Positions 43,770-52,935 of a stretch of DNA of 59,205 nucleotides are shown here, in pieces. The stretch comes from Pirellulaceae bacterium (GTDB taxonomy: Bacteria > Planctomycetota > Planctomycetia > Pirellulales > Pirellulaceae), in contig JAKVBZ010000025.1 in assembly GCA_022448645.1 (NCBI GenBank), positions 1 to 59,205 of the forward strand, in the 5' to 3' direction. The stretch's first letter is position 1, and each line of letters opens with the position of its first letter. The notes beneath the pieces are model-generated. The model was not told the DNA's origin. It made no database searches and was given only the letters and a program-made list of their open reading frames with translations. A program made the translations under genes and the position numbers.

Positions 43770-46739
43770 ATGCAGTTCTTTCTAGTCGATAATCGCACCT
43801 ATGAAATTCTAATTTGGGCCAACGTACGGCTTGCCTTGGCTATTCTTTGCCTTGCGTACTTGGTGGTACCTGGGCGCGCTGCGGCACAGACGGATCAGGC
43901 CCAATTCTTTGAAAAGAGCGTTCGGCCGCTGATGGCCAAACATTGCTTCCGTTGTCACGGACCAAAAACCGAGAAGTCGGGACTACGATTACACACGGCC
44001 GATCGGCTGTTTCAAGGGGGACACACTGGGCCAGTAGTTGTCCCCGGAAAACCGGACGAAAGCCGGTTCATTCAGTTGATCCGCGGGATCGGTGAGTTAC
44101 GAATGCCTCCCGATGCTGAGCTGCCAGATTCAGAAATTGCGATCTTGGAGCAGTGGATTCGCGACGGCGCCGTCTGGCCGGAATATCCTTTGCAACCCAA
44201 AGCCGTTCCAGATGATCCGGATGAATCAACGAGCTTTACTTCCGGGGAACTGGCATACTGGGCGTTTCAACCGGTTCAGCCGCCACAGCCACCGACGGTG
44301 AACGATGAATCCTGGATTGAGTCACCCATTGATCGCTTTATTCTTGCCAAGTTGGAAGCAGCAGGACTCGCGCCCTCACCACCGGCCGACAAGTACCAAC
44401 TGCTGCGGCGAGTTACGTTTGATCTCACAGGACTTCCCCCTACCGCCGAAGAAATCGCTGATTTCCTGGCGGACGAGTCTCCGGAAGCATTCACAACAGT
44501 AGTCGACCGCCTACTCGAATCACCTGGCTATGGAGAACGTTGGGGACGGCACTGGCTGGATGTTGTCCGCTACGGCGAATCCGCGGCGCACGATGGAAAC
44601 AATGCTTATCTTCACGCTTGGCGGTATCGTGATTACGTCATCAAGGCTTTCAACGACGACAAACCTTATGATCGGTTTATCATCGAGCAATTGGCCGGAG
44701 ACCTGCTCCCCAAGACCAACGACGTGGCCCTCGATTACGAGCAGCTGGTGGCGACCGGTTTTCTCCAAGTCGGTCCGAAGCCGGTCGTCATGCGCGACAA
44801 GCGACAGATGTTGCTCGACATCGCCGACGAGCAACTCCACACGTCCGGAGTGGCGTTCTTAGGACTCACGATCGGTTGTGCCCGTTGCCATGACCACAAA
44901 TTCGATCCCATTCCGACAAAAGATTATTACTCATTGGCCGGCATATTCGCCAGCACACGAGTCATGCGGGATCACGTCGCGGATTCCATGTGGATCGAAA
45001 CGGAGGTACCTGGACCCGATGGTCAACCTGCCAAATTGATGACCGTCCGTGATTTCCCCAATCCACGAGATCTACGGATTCATCACCGTGGAAGTTATCG
45101 TACGCTGGGGGGTATCGCGCCGCGTCGGTTTCTGCAAGTCATTGCAGGGGTGGACCATCAACCCATCCAGGCCGAGGGAAGTGGTCGATTGGAATTGGCC
45201 CAATGGATCGCGTCTCCCCAAAATCCACTCACTCCACGTGTGATGGTCAATCGCATTTGGCAACACCATTTTGGTCGTGGCATTGTCTCCACCAGCGACA
45301 ACTTTGGTCTACAAGGCGAGCAGCCAACGCACCCGCAGTTGCTCGACTGGTTAGCCGCTCAGTTTGTCGAAAACGGTTGGTCTATCAAAGCCATCCACCG
45401 CTGGATGGTCGTGTCGAGCACCTACCGGCAAGCTTATGTAGAGAACGAGGCTCACCTGGCAGCAGATCCTGAAAACAAGTGGTTGTGGCGCATGCGCCGA
45501 CGTCGCTTGGACGCCGAACAAATACGTGATGCGATGCTGGCTGCCAGCGGAGAATTGGACCTGACGGAGGGCGGGACACTGTTCACCGAAGGTTACACAG
45601 CCAATGATGCTCAGCGCGAGCTGTACGTCGTGGACATTTCTGGCAAAGAGTATTTTCCACCGTTTCAACATCCGCGACGGAGCGTTTATCTGCCCGTGAT
45701 TCGAAATGGGCGTCCTGAAATGCTTAAGCTATTTGACGTCGCCAATTCGCATGAATCGACGAGCTTACGTGGTGAGACAACGGTCGCACCACAAATGCTG
45801 TTCCTTCTGAACAGCCGCTTCGCTCGGTCTCAGGCCAAGAATCTTGCACTTCGCGTCGTGGACGCTGCGCCAACCGTCGGTTCGCCACAAGAACAAATCG
45901 CTGCTCAAGTGCAATCCGCCTACCATTGGATTCTGGGACGCGCGGCCAACACTAGCGACCTAAGTCGAGCCGAAGAATTCCTGTCGAAATATCAGAAATT
46001 GGCTTCTCAACTTGACATGCAGCAATTGGTTGCACATGAAGAAGAAACGGCGTCCAACTCGGCCTATGCCGATTTAGTTTATCGTGAGGACAGTTTGGTA
46101 GCCTACTACCAACTCCCTGGCATTGAGTTAAACGGAATGGATCAACAGTTAGTGTTCTCGGCTGACCAAGCCTTGAACAGCGCCAGACAAGCAATCAGTG
46201 TGGAGTGCTGGGTTAAGCCCGAGGATGTTCGACAGTACATGACGATCGTCGGCCGTGACAGTTCTCAGAAACGATATTGGAAACTGGGAGTTTACGGAAT
46301 GGAAGTAGCTGGCCAGCGGCGCAATGTGGTCTTTTCCGAATTCTTCGGTGGGACGTTGGGCGGCCACCGGTTGAACGTCGAAGAATCGCTGGTAGCTCCT
46401 GTGGGTCAATGGACACATGTTGCGCTGACGTATGGAGAAGGTCAACGGAGGCTCTATGTCAACGGTCGGGTCGTGGATGAAGTTGAAGCCTCGGGGGAAG
46501 TACCGACGGGCGACGTCCCTTTGACGCTCGGCTCGCGTCACCCGGATTCAGAGTTGTTTCGTGGTGCTGTCAATCACGTAGCCATTTATCAAACCGCTTT
46601 GGACCGTGCCACCATTTCGCGACATTACCGCGCCTTTCGCCGAGCGAACGGCCGGACAATGGATTCAACAGAGCTATTTGCCTGGCAGTCGTTTTGCCAG
46701 TCTTTGTTTTGCTTAAACGAGTTTATTTATCTGGAGTAG
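43770..46739 (+). CDS. PSCyt1-DUF1549-DUF1553 protein with LamG insert inside DUF1553
   Basis: About 989 residues from ATG 43770 (no good ribosome binding site; TTG 43764 would add two residues). A signal peptide ends near AAAQTD. A planctomycete cytochrome domain PSCyt1 follows, with haem-type CFRCH at residues 59-63. DUF1549 runs to about 420 and has the second CxxCH, CARCHDHKFDPI. The DUF1553 region starts with LELAQWIASPQNPLTPRVMV and ends at SLFCLNEFIYLE. Between about 770 and 940 a LamG-type concanavalin-like domain is inserted (SVECWVKPEDVRQY, WTHVALTYGEGQRRLYVNG). The family is exported and probably acts with DUF1501 partners on polysaccharides or other polymers; this is not proven. 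The DUF1501 gene follows 105 bp downstream. Confidence 0.92.
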   Translation: MQFFLVDNRTYEILIWANVRLALAILCLAYLVVPGRAAAQTDQAQFFEKSVRPLMAKHCFRCHGPKTEKSGLRLHTADRLFQGGHTGPVVVPGKPDESRFIQLIRGIGELRMPPDAELPDSEIAILEQWIRDGAVWPEYPLQPKAVPDDPDESTSFTSGELAYWAFQPVQPPQPPTVNDESWIESPIDRFILAKLEAAGLAPSPPADKYQLLRRVTFDLTGLPPTAEEIADFLADESPEAFTTVVDRLLESPGYGERWGRHWLDVVRYGESAAHDGNNAYLHAWRYRDYVIKAFNDDKPYDRFIIEQLAGDLLPKTNDVALDYEQLVATGFLQVGPKPVVMRDKRQMLLDIADEQLHTSGVAFLGLTIGCARCHDHKFDPIPTKDYYSLAGIFASTRVMRDHVADSMWIETEVPGPDGQPAKLMTVRDFPNPRDLRIHHRGSYRTLGGIAPRRFLQVIAGVDHQPIQAEGSGRLELAQWIASPQNPLTPRVMVNRIWQHHFGRGIVSTSDNFGLQGEQPTHPQLLDWLAAQFVENGWSIKAIHRWMVVSSTYRQAYVENEAHLAADPENKWLWRMRRRRLDAEQIRDAMLAASGELDLTEGGTLFTEGYTANDAQRELYVVDISGKEYFPPFQHPRRSVYLPVIRNGRPEMLKLFDVANSHESTSLRGETTVAPQMLFLLNSRFARSQAKNLALRVVDAAPTVGSPQEQIAAQVQSAYHWILGRAANTSDLSRAEEFLSKYQKLASQLDMQQLVAHEEETASNSAYADLVYREDSLVAYYQLPGIELNGMDQQLVFSADQALNSARQAISVECWVKPEDVRQYMTIVGRDSSQKRYWKLGVYGMEVAGQRRNVVFSEFFGGTLGGHRLNVEESLVAPVGQWTHVALTYGEGQRRLYVNGRVVDEVEASGEVPTGDVPLTLGSRHPDSELFRGAVNHVAIYQTALDRATISRHYRAFRRANGRTMDSTELFAWQSFCQSLFCLNEFIYLE

Positions 46740-46844
46740 GATAAGAAATCCTTCCGAAACAACTTACGAAGATCTTCCAATCGTCCGGCGCATTCGTTTC
46801 CTACCGAAGGCACTGGCGCAAAGGGACATTTCAACAACTCAACC

Positions 46845-48233
46845 ATGAATTCCATGATATCTCCTTCCGGCACGACTGTGACCCGACGTGAATTGCTACG
46901 GCGGACTGCCTGCGGCTTCGGCAATGTTGCTCTAATGGGATTGCTAGCCCGCATGGCCCAAGGAAATAACTCACATTTCCGACCGCGGGCCAAACAAGTG
47001 ATTTTCCTGTTCATGCACGGCGGCGTTTCGCATATCGATTCGTTCGATCCTAAACCAGAATTGGAAAAGTACGACGGTCAACCGCTGCCCTACGATACAC
47101 CGTTACAGTTCGCCGAAGTCGGCAATTTGATGAAGTCTCCCTGGAAGTTTCGACGTTACGGTCAGAGTGGGTTGCCGGTCAGCGATCTGTTTCCCCAAAT
47201 TGGTGACGTGATCGACGACATTTGCCTAGTTCGTTCGATGCACGTCGAACAAGTTGACCATGGAGGGGCAATCCTGCAGCTGCATACTGGTTCGGCCGTG
47301 TTCACGCGTCCCAGCATGGGCGCCTGGGTAGCTTACGGACTGGGCAGCGAAAACGACAATCTTCCCGGCTTCATTACGATCTCACCACCCATGATGCATG
47401 GGGCACAACAGAACTACGGCTCGGCATTTTTACCTGCTGCATATCAAGGCACCGCGGTAGGAGATTTCAAAACTCCGATGACCCAGTCAAAGATACGAAA
47501 CTTGATGCGAGCCGAACCGACGGCCGAGCTACAGCGAATGCAGCTTGATTTGATTCAAGATGCGAACCGTCAGCATGCTGCCTCATCTGCCAGTGACTTG
47601 CGTCTGGAAGGCCGTATCGAATCATTAGAGCTGGCGTTTCGCATGCAAATGGAAGCCCCACAGGTGCTCGATACGAGTGGCGAAACGCAACAAACCTATG
47701 ACCTGTATGGGATCAATGGTAGTCCGACCGACAACTTCGGCCGTCAGTGCCTGCTCGCACGACGTTTAGTAGAAAACGGGGTTCGCTTTGTGCAGTGTTC
47801 GCACAGCTATAAGTGGGACCAACATGGCAATCTACGCGGTGGCCATTCCACGAATGCCCACGAAGTGGACCAGCCGGTGGCCGCATTGATTATTGATCTG
47901 AAGCAGCGTGGGCTGCTCGACGATACGCTGGTGGTCTGGGGAACCGAATTCGGACGGACCCCGGTCGTCCAAGGCAACGACGGCCGTGACCACAATCCGT
48001 ACGGGTTCACCATGTGGATGGCAGGTGGCGGCGTCAAACCTGGAATGGCTTACGGTTCCACAGACGAATTTGGCTACTTTGCCCAAGACAACAAAGTCAG
48101 CATGTACGATTTTCACGCCACCATGCTCTACTTACTGGGAATCGAGCACACCGCTTTGACCTATCACTATGCCGGTCGGGACTTTCGTTTGACGGACGTT
48201 TTCGGCCATGTCGTGAAGGATGTGATTGCCTAG
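46845..48233 (+). CDS. DUF1501 family exported protein
   Basis: 462 residues from ATG 46845. TVTRRELLRRTACGFG is a twin-arginine signal. DUF1501 blocks: IFLFMHGGVSHIDSFDPKP, CLVRSMHVEQVDHG, CLLARRLVENGVRFVQC, WGTEFGRTPVVQGNDGRDHN and the C-terminal YAGRDFRLTDVFGHVVKDV. This fold belongs to the alkaline-phosphatase superfamily; whether metal and catalytic residues are functional is unknown. It pairs with the LamG-bearing DUF1549/1553 gene 105 bp upstream. BKACE and alcohol-dehydrogenase genes follow after a hairpin-containing gap, so the DUF pair may be co-regulated with the catabolic enzymes. The ribosome binding site is weak. Confidence 0.93.
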   Translation: MNSMISPSGTTVTRRELLRRTACGFGNVALMGLLARMAQGNNSHFRPRAKQVIFLFMHGGVSHIDSFDPKPELEKYDGQPLPYDTPLQFAEVGNLMKSPWKFRRYGQSGLPVSDLFPQIGDVIDDICLVRSMHVEQVDHGGAILQLHTGSAVFTRPSMGAWVAYGLGSENDNLPGFITISPPMMHGAQQNYGSAFLPAAYQGTAVGDFKTPMTQSKIRNLMRAEPTAELQRMQLDLIQDANRQHAASSASDLRLEGRIESLELAFRMQMEAPQVLDTSGETQQTYDLYGINGSPTDNFGRQCLLARRLVENGVRFVQCSHSYKWDQHGNLRGGHSTNAHEVDQPVAALIIDLKQRGLLDDTLVVWGTEFGRTPVVQGNDGRDHNPYGFTMWMAGGGVKPGMAYGSTDEFGYFAQDNKVSMYDFHATMLYLLGIEHTALTYHYAGRDFRLTDVFGHVVKDVIA

Positions 48234-48597
48234 TGCGCTAGGCCCTATAATTTCCGCCTCGCTACAGTCCAGCCGAAGATCGGAGCTTGGGTCTCTGGAA
48301 GCGGTTTCGAAAAGCTACCAGCTGGACTGAAATGGAGAAGTCCTCGCACCCTCTAACATCGCGTTCACCAAGCCTGCTAAATACTTCTCTAAGCGAGACT
48401 TCATCCTCTACCAGATGAAGTCACTGACGTGACAAACTTCGCTACTGACGCCCGACAGAATTGGCTTTTCCTGTTGACTAGCCCCATCTCTTACGTTGGG
48501 GCATTCGATTGTGTATCCTATTAACCCTCGGCGGAGCTGTCGGACCGTCGCTGAACTTATTCTCGTGCCAACCCTTGAAATAATGAAAAGGCCATTT
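48234..48597. other. 364-bp intergenic region with hairpins
   Basis: The region contains the 9-bp stem at 48397-48422 and a GCCCC/GGGGC stem at 48481-48502 with a 12-nt loop. A further GTCAC/GTGAC pair at 48420-48433 overlaps the first stem by three bases, so the two could be alternative folds. An in-frame upstream extension of the BKACE gene to TTG 48496 covers part of it and was not accepted. Confidence 0.35.
48397..48422. terminator. 9-bp stem-loop after DUF1501 gene
   Basis: GACTTCATC (48397-48405) and GATGAAGTC (48414-48422) form a perfect 9-bp stem with an 8-nt loop, 164 bp after the DUF1501 stop. No U-tract follows. Terminator or mRNA-stability element; uncertain. Confidence 0.35.
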
Positions 48598-49554
48598 ATG
48601 AAGTGGACACCGCTCGTGATCACCGTGACCTGTGATCCCACGCTGCAAGACCCGCTTAACCCACGATGTGAAGAACTTGACCCGGGAAGCGATCAGCAGT
48701 CGATCGTAGATGCTATTGCTAAAGATTATATCGATTCGAATGCTGCTGGAGCAACGATGGACCATGTTCATGGGATCTATTCACGTGATCCCGTCGTCCA
48801 ACCTGACGGCCGCCAGCTGCAGATCCCGGATTACGAGCGAACGGCAGCGATCATCTCCCAAATCCGTGACAAGGTGCCCAACGTCGGAATCCAGCAGGGA
48901 CTGGCCAGCATGCGGCCTGAACATAAGCTCAAGTTATGGGAAATGATCAAACCCGACATGAGCTCCTTGAATGTAAATTCCCACGACGAATACTTTGATC
49001 CCTACCCCAAGCAAATCAAGCCGATTGCCTGCTACTCGGTGCATCCGATCAACGAACTGCGCCAGTATTTCCAATGGGCTCGACAACACGGAGTCAAACC
49101 CGAGTTGGAATGTTTTGACACGGGTGCCTTCGACGCGATTCGAATTATCCGTGATGGAATCTTTTGGACCGACGACGACAAGATGGAGGAAGAGAAGGGG
49201 CTGCTGGACAATCCGTTGTGGTGCACCTTCTTTTTCGGTTGGCCAGGTCAGAGCTGCCAACCGATGACCGATTTGGCCTTGTTCAACCAAGTCTACCACA
49301 TACCCGACGATGCCAACTGGTCGATGTCTTGTATGTCGCGTTGTCCCAAGGAATATTGGTCGCAGATCAACCGTGGACTATTACAGAATGGACATATTCG
49401 AGTGGGGTACGAAGACTGCGGCAAGCACCCCGATGGAAGCTACGCAGCATGCAACGCCGACCTAGTTGATCGCGTGGTACAAATGGCCCGATCGGTCGGC
49501 CGGCCGATTGCCAGTACAGAGGAAGCTCGCGAAATTATCGGATTACGAAAGTAG
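48598..49554 (+). CDS. beta-keto acid cleavage enzyme (BKACE, DUF849)
   Basis: 318 residues from ATG 48598, which has AAAAGG about 6 nt upstream; ATG 48583 (five residues longer) is an alternative. DUF849 features: LVITVTCDPTLQDPLNP at the start, zinc-ligand HVH in MDHVHGIYSRD, PDMSSLNVNSH, GVKPELECFDTGAFDAI, HIRVGYEDCGK and GRPIASTEEAREIIGL at the end. BKACEs condense a beta-keto acid with acetyl-CoA to form acetoacetate and a CoA ester, as in 3-keto-5-aminohexanoate cleavage. The TIM barrel and metal site look intact. The alcohol dehydrogenase gene starts 46 bp later, so the pair is probably one operon. The substrate is unknown. A beta-keto product of the nearby ring-opening enzymes is suggested by context only. 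Confidence 0.9.
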   Translation: MKWTPLVITVTCDPTLQDPLNPRCEELDPGSDQQSIVDAIAKDYIDSNAAGATMDHVHGIYSRDPVVQPDGRQLQIPDYERTAAIISQIRDKVPNVGIQQGLASMRPEHKLKLWEMIKPDMSSLNVNSHDEYFDPYPKQIKPIACYSVHPINELRQYFQWARQHGVKPELECFDTGAFDAIRIIRDGIFWTDDDKMEEEKGLLDNPLWCTFFFGWPGQSCQPMTDLALFNQVYHIPDDANWSMSCMSRCPKEYWSQINRGLLQNGHIRVGYEDCGKHPDGSYAACNADLVDRVVQMARSVGRPIASTEEAREIIGLRK

Positions 49555-49600
49555 TCGGCTGGTACCAAATGCACACGGGGCAACACAGGAAAGGTTTTTC

Positions 49601-50620
49601 ATGAAAGCAGCCGTCCTGCACGAAATCGGTCAACCTTTTCGCATCGAAGATGTTCCGGTACCCGAGATCGGCGCCGAGGATGTCCTGATCGAAACTCGCA
49701 GTTGTGGGATCTGCCGCACGGACCTCCACATTCAGGATGGACTGGCCTACGTGCCATCGCTACCACACGTCCCTGGCCATGAGCCGGCAGGCGTTGTTTC
49801 TGCCGTTGGCGAACGAGTACAGGGTATTTCCGTTGGTGATCGCGTCGTGCCTCATTTGTTTTTGACCTGTGGTCAGTGCTGCTACTGTCGAGATGGGCGT
49901 GACGCGCAGTGTGCCGACGTCTCGGGGATCATTGGAGTCACGGAAAGCGGCGGATTCGCCGAATACTTTGCCGCACCAGCTGCCAACTTGCTGAAACTTC
50001 CTGAAGAAGTTCCTTTTGAACTGGGTGGATTGGTAAGCTGCGCGGTGATCACCGCCGTACACGCTTATCGCCGCGCTCGCATCAACGTGAACGACGCCGT
50101 CGTGGTGCTGGGTGCCGGAGGCATCGGTCAAATCTTGATCCAAATCCTCAAACAGGCTGGGGCGCGAGTGGCAGCTTGGAGCCGGTCTCCGGAAAGCCTG
50201 CAATTGGCCGAACAAATCGGTGCCGATTTGGTGGTGTCTTTAAAAGACGACGAGTCGGCAGAAAAGATCAAAACGTGGTCCGGCTCTGACGGCGCCCACG
50301 CCATATTCGAGTGTGTTGGTTACGCCAGTACGATGAAGCGTGCCGGCGAGGCTGTGACTCGAGGTGGTCAGATCGTGGTGATTGGCGAAGAGGCCGAATT
50401 TCCCGAGATCGACACGATTCAAATCGCACAACGCGAGATTGAAATTATCGGTTCCCGTAACGGATCCAAGCAGGATGCGGCCGATGCACTGGAATGGATG
50501 GCGGCTGGAATCATAGCGCCTCCTATCTTTCGCCAGATTCCGTTAGATGAGATCAACGAAGGCCTGCAACTCGTACGAGACGGCATAGCACACGGTCGTG
50601 TTGTCGTTAACGTCAGCTAA
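49601..50620 (+). CDS. zinc-dependent alcohol dehydrogenase (MDR family)
   Basis: 339 residues from ATG 49601 with GGAAAGG 6 nt upstream; the open frame to 49466 overlaps the BKACE gene. The catalytic zinc site has Cys in CGICRTDLH and His in PGHEPAG. The structural zinc lobe has four Cys in CGQCCYCRDGRDAQC. The Rossmann motif is GAGGIGQ. It oxidises a secondary or primary alcohol with NAD(P). Given its place 46 bp after BKACE, it probably forms the keto acid that BKACE cleaves or reduces its product. No signal peptide. The substrate is inferred only from context. Confidence 0.93.
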   Translation: MKAAVLHEIGQPFRIEDVPVPEIGAEDVLIETRSCGICRTDLHIQDGLAYVPSLPHVPGHEPAGVVSAVGERVQGISVGDRVVPHLFLTCGQCCYCRDGRDAQCADVSGIIGVTESGGFAEYFAAPAANLLKLPEEVPFELGGLVSCAVITAVHAYRRARINVNDAVVVLGAGGIGQILIQILKQAGARVAAWSRSPESLQLAEQIGADLVVSLKDDESAEKIKTWSGSDGAHAIFECVGYASTMKRAGEAVTRGGQIVVIGEEAEFPEIDTIQIAQREIEIIGSRNGSKQDAADALEWMAAGIIAPPIFRQIPLDEINEGLQLVRDGIAHGRVVVNVS

Positions 50621-50714
50621 CTAAGCCGAACTCACTAGCATCGGGCAGCCAGAAACCCTCCACGTCCAATGTCCGCGGCTAGCGCCGTCGGCTCACGGAG
50701 GATATAATACACCA

Positions 50715-52814
50715 ATGCACCGTCTGCTCTGGATATCGTCCGTCGTTGTTGCTCTGTGCCCCGAGTTGTTGCTCGCCACAGAGATCTCACCGGACAACGA
50801 AAGTGACATCTTCGCACAGCACATACAACCGCTATTGGTTGAACATTGCCATGTGTGCCACAGTGGCCCGGACGAACCGGCCGGTGACTTAGACATGACT
50901 ACCATCCGAAACATGGACGATCTTCAATCCAGATTGGAGCTTGTACCAAAATGGATCGACGTCTTGGAGTCGGGGGAAATGCCACCTGAAGACGAAGCGA
51001 CCTTGCCCGCTGAAACCCGGCAACAGTTGGTCGAGTATCTTTCTGACGTATTGCGACGGGCGCTCGCATCGCAATCCACACCTGAGGTAGCTCAGATCCG
51101 ACGTATGACCCGATTCCAATACAACAACGCCGTACAGGACTTATTTCAGCTGAATGTCGAAGTCTTCTCACTCCCCGAGCGGACTGCACGTGAGTATGAG
51201 GATTACTTTCAACCTGCCACCGGAAGCATGCCGGACGAGATCAACGTTGGGAGTCGCCCCTTAGGGAAATCTCAGTTAGTCGAAGACCGTCTGGTTGGTG
51301 TGACGCCATACCCACAGGATTTGCGTGCTGAACATGGTTTCGACAATCGCGCGGACCATCTTACGTTATCCCCCATGTTGTTAGAAACGTTTCTGAGATT
51401 GGGACGCTCCATTGTCTTTAGCCCCAATTTCAATGCCGACACGTGTGGAATCTGGGATGAATACTTCGCACCTCCTACCATTGATCCTCCGGAAGAATTA
51501 GCAACGACCGTCCAGCAGCGAATACGCAGCTTTCTCGTCAAGGCTTTTCGGCGTTCGGCGAGTCAGCAAGATGTGGAGCGATACACAGCTCATGTCCTGA
51601 CACGTATCGACACCGGAGAATCTTTCACGGACAGTATGAAATCGGCCACCGCCGCAGCACTTGCGTCACCTCGATTCTTTTATCTTTATCGCACCTCCAA
51701 CGTGACGGATCTCGCAGCGCCCAACAAACCCGACCAAGAACTGAACAAGAGACCGGCATCCACTGATACGGATGACTACGCACTAGCATCTCGACTATCG
51801 TTTTTTCTATGGGGCAGCATTCCCGACGAGACGCTATACACACTGGCGGCAGAAGGACGACTTCACGAGCCGCAAACGCTTGTCGAACAAACCAATCGCA
51901 TGCTGCGAGACGAACGCGTGAAACGATTCTGTGACAGCTTTCCTGCACAGTGGCTGCAACTACAACGTATCATCTCATCCTTTCCCAACCCAGAAGAATT
52001 TACCGAGTTTTATATCGAACAGTACAACGCCAGCATGCACATGATGCTGGAACCGTTGCTGCTATTCGAAACGGTGCTGGTCGAAGACCGCTCTCTACTT
52101 CAATTCATCGATGCCGACTTCAGTTACCGCACGACATTATTGGAACATTGGTACGAAAACGGCACCCACGGCCCGATCGAATCTCCTTATATCCTCAAGT
52201 TCAAACGTGTCCCAGTGACGGACCGAAGACAAGGAGGGATGATCACTAATGCGGCTGTCATGACCATGACCTCGGGCAATTTGCATACCAAGCCCATCAC
52301 ACGGGGCGCCTGGTTGGCCACCGTGATCCTGAACGATCCTCCCAAACCACCGCCAGCCAACGTACCACCCCTCAACGAAACCTCAGAGGAAACCAGCGAA
52401 AATTTGACTGTACGTGAGCGTTTTGCGATGCACCGAGACCGAACCGACTGTGCGGCCTGTCATAAAAGTATTGACCCGCTTGGCTTTGCGCTGGAGAATT
52501 ATAATGCGGTTGGAGTTTGGCGCGACACGTACGAAAACGGCCAGTCTGTCGACCCCAGCGGTAAGTTGTTTGGCAAACACACGTTTCAAGATATTGTTGA
52601 TTTCAAAGACGTACTGCTCCTCGAAAAAGATCGTTTTACTAAGGCCTTGGCCGCTCATCTGTTGGAATTTTCGACAGGCCGAGAGGTCACTGTACGGGAC
52701 ACCGTCGCGTTGGAACACATCGTGGCAAACACTGCAGCTGCCGACTACAGCATGCAGGAATTAATTCGACAAGTTGTCCTTAGCGAATCATTTCGAGGTA
52801 GTCGAAAAAATTGA
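50715..52814 (+). CDS. planctomycete cytochrome with DUF1587/DUF1592/DUF1588/DUF1585-type domains
   Basis: 699 residues from ATG 50715. A signal peptide ends near LLATEI. The N-terminal haem-type motif is CHVCH (residues 45-49), followed by MPPEDEATLPAE and then RRMTRFQYNNAVQDLFQL (DUF1587). LASRLSFFLWGSIPDETL belongs to DUF1592, and KRVPVTDRRQGGMITNAAVM to DUF1588. A second haem-like motif, CAACHKSIDPLGFALENY, starts DUF1585 at about 577. This is the other planctomycete cytochrome architecture, distinct from PSCyt1-DUF1549. The partner gene with DUF1552 overlaps or follows it. The proteins are exported, and probable electron-transfer or substrate-oxidising complexes; the function is unproven. 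Confidence 0.9.
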   Translation: MHRLLWISSVVVALCPELLLATEISPDNESDIFAQHIQPLLVEHCHVCHSGPDEPAGDLDMTTIRNMDDLQSRLELVPKWIDVLESGEMPPEDEATLPAETRQQLVEYLSDVLRRALASQSTPEVAQIRRMTRFQYNNAVQDLFQLNVEVFSLPERTAREYEDYFQPATGSMPDEINVGSRPLGKSQLVEDRLVGVTPYPQDLRAEHGFDNRADHLTLSPMLLETFLRLGRSIVFSPNFNADTCGIWDEYFAPPTIDPPEELATTVQQRIRSFLVKAFRRSASQQDVERYTAHVLTRIDTGESFTDSMKSATAAALASPRFFYLYRTSNVTDLAAPNKPDQELNKRPASTDTDDYALASRLSFFLWGSIPDETLYTLAAEGRLHEPQTLVEQTNRMLRDERVKRFCDSFPAQWLQLQRIISSFPNPEEFTEFYIEQYNASMHMMLEPLLLFETVLVEDRSLLQFIDADFSYRTTLLEHWYENGTHGPIESPYILKFKRVPVTDRRQGGMITNAAVMTMTSGNLHTKPITRGAWLATVILNDPPKPPPANVPPLNETSEETSENLTVRERFAMHRDRTDCAACHKSIDPLGFALENYNAVGVWRDTYENGQSVDPSGKLFGKHTFQDIVDFKDVLLLEKDRFTKALAAHLLEFSTGREVTVRDTVALEHIVANTAAADYSMQELIRQVVLSESFRGSRKN

Positions 52815-52935
52815 ATGTTGTTCGGCCGCGCTTCGATGTTGCTCTAGCGTGGTTTGCTCCTTGAAATCGCAACCCGAGGCCCAATGCGACATTGAGGCAA
52901 ACCTAACAGACTGGACCTCGTTCCGGAGACTCATC

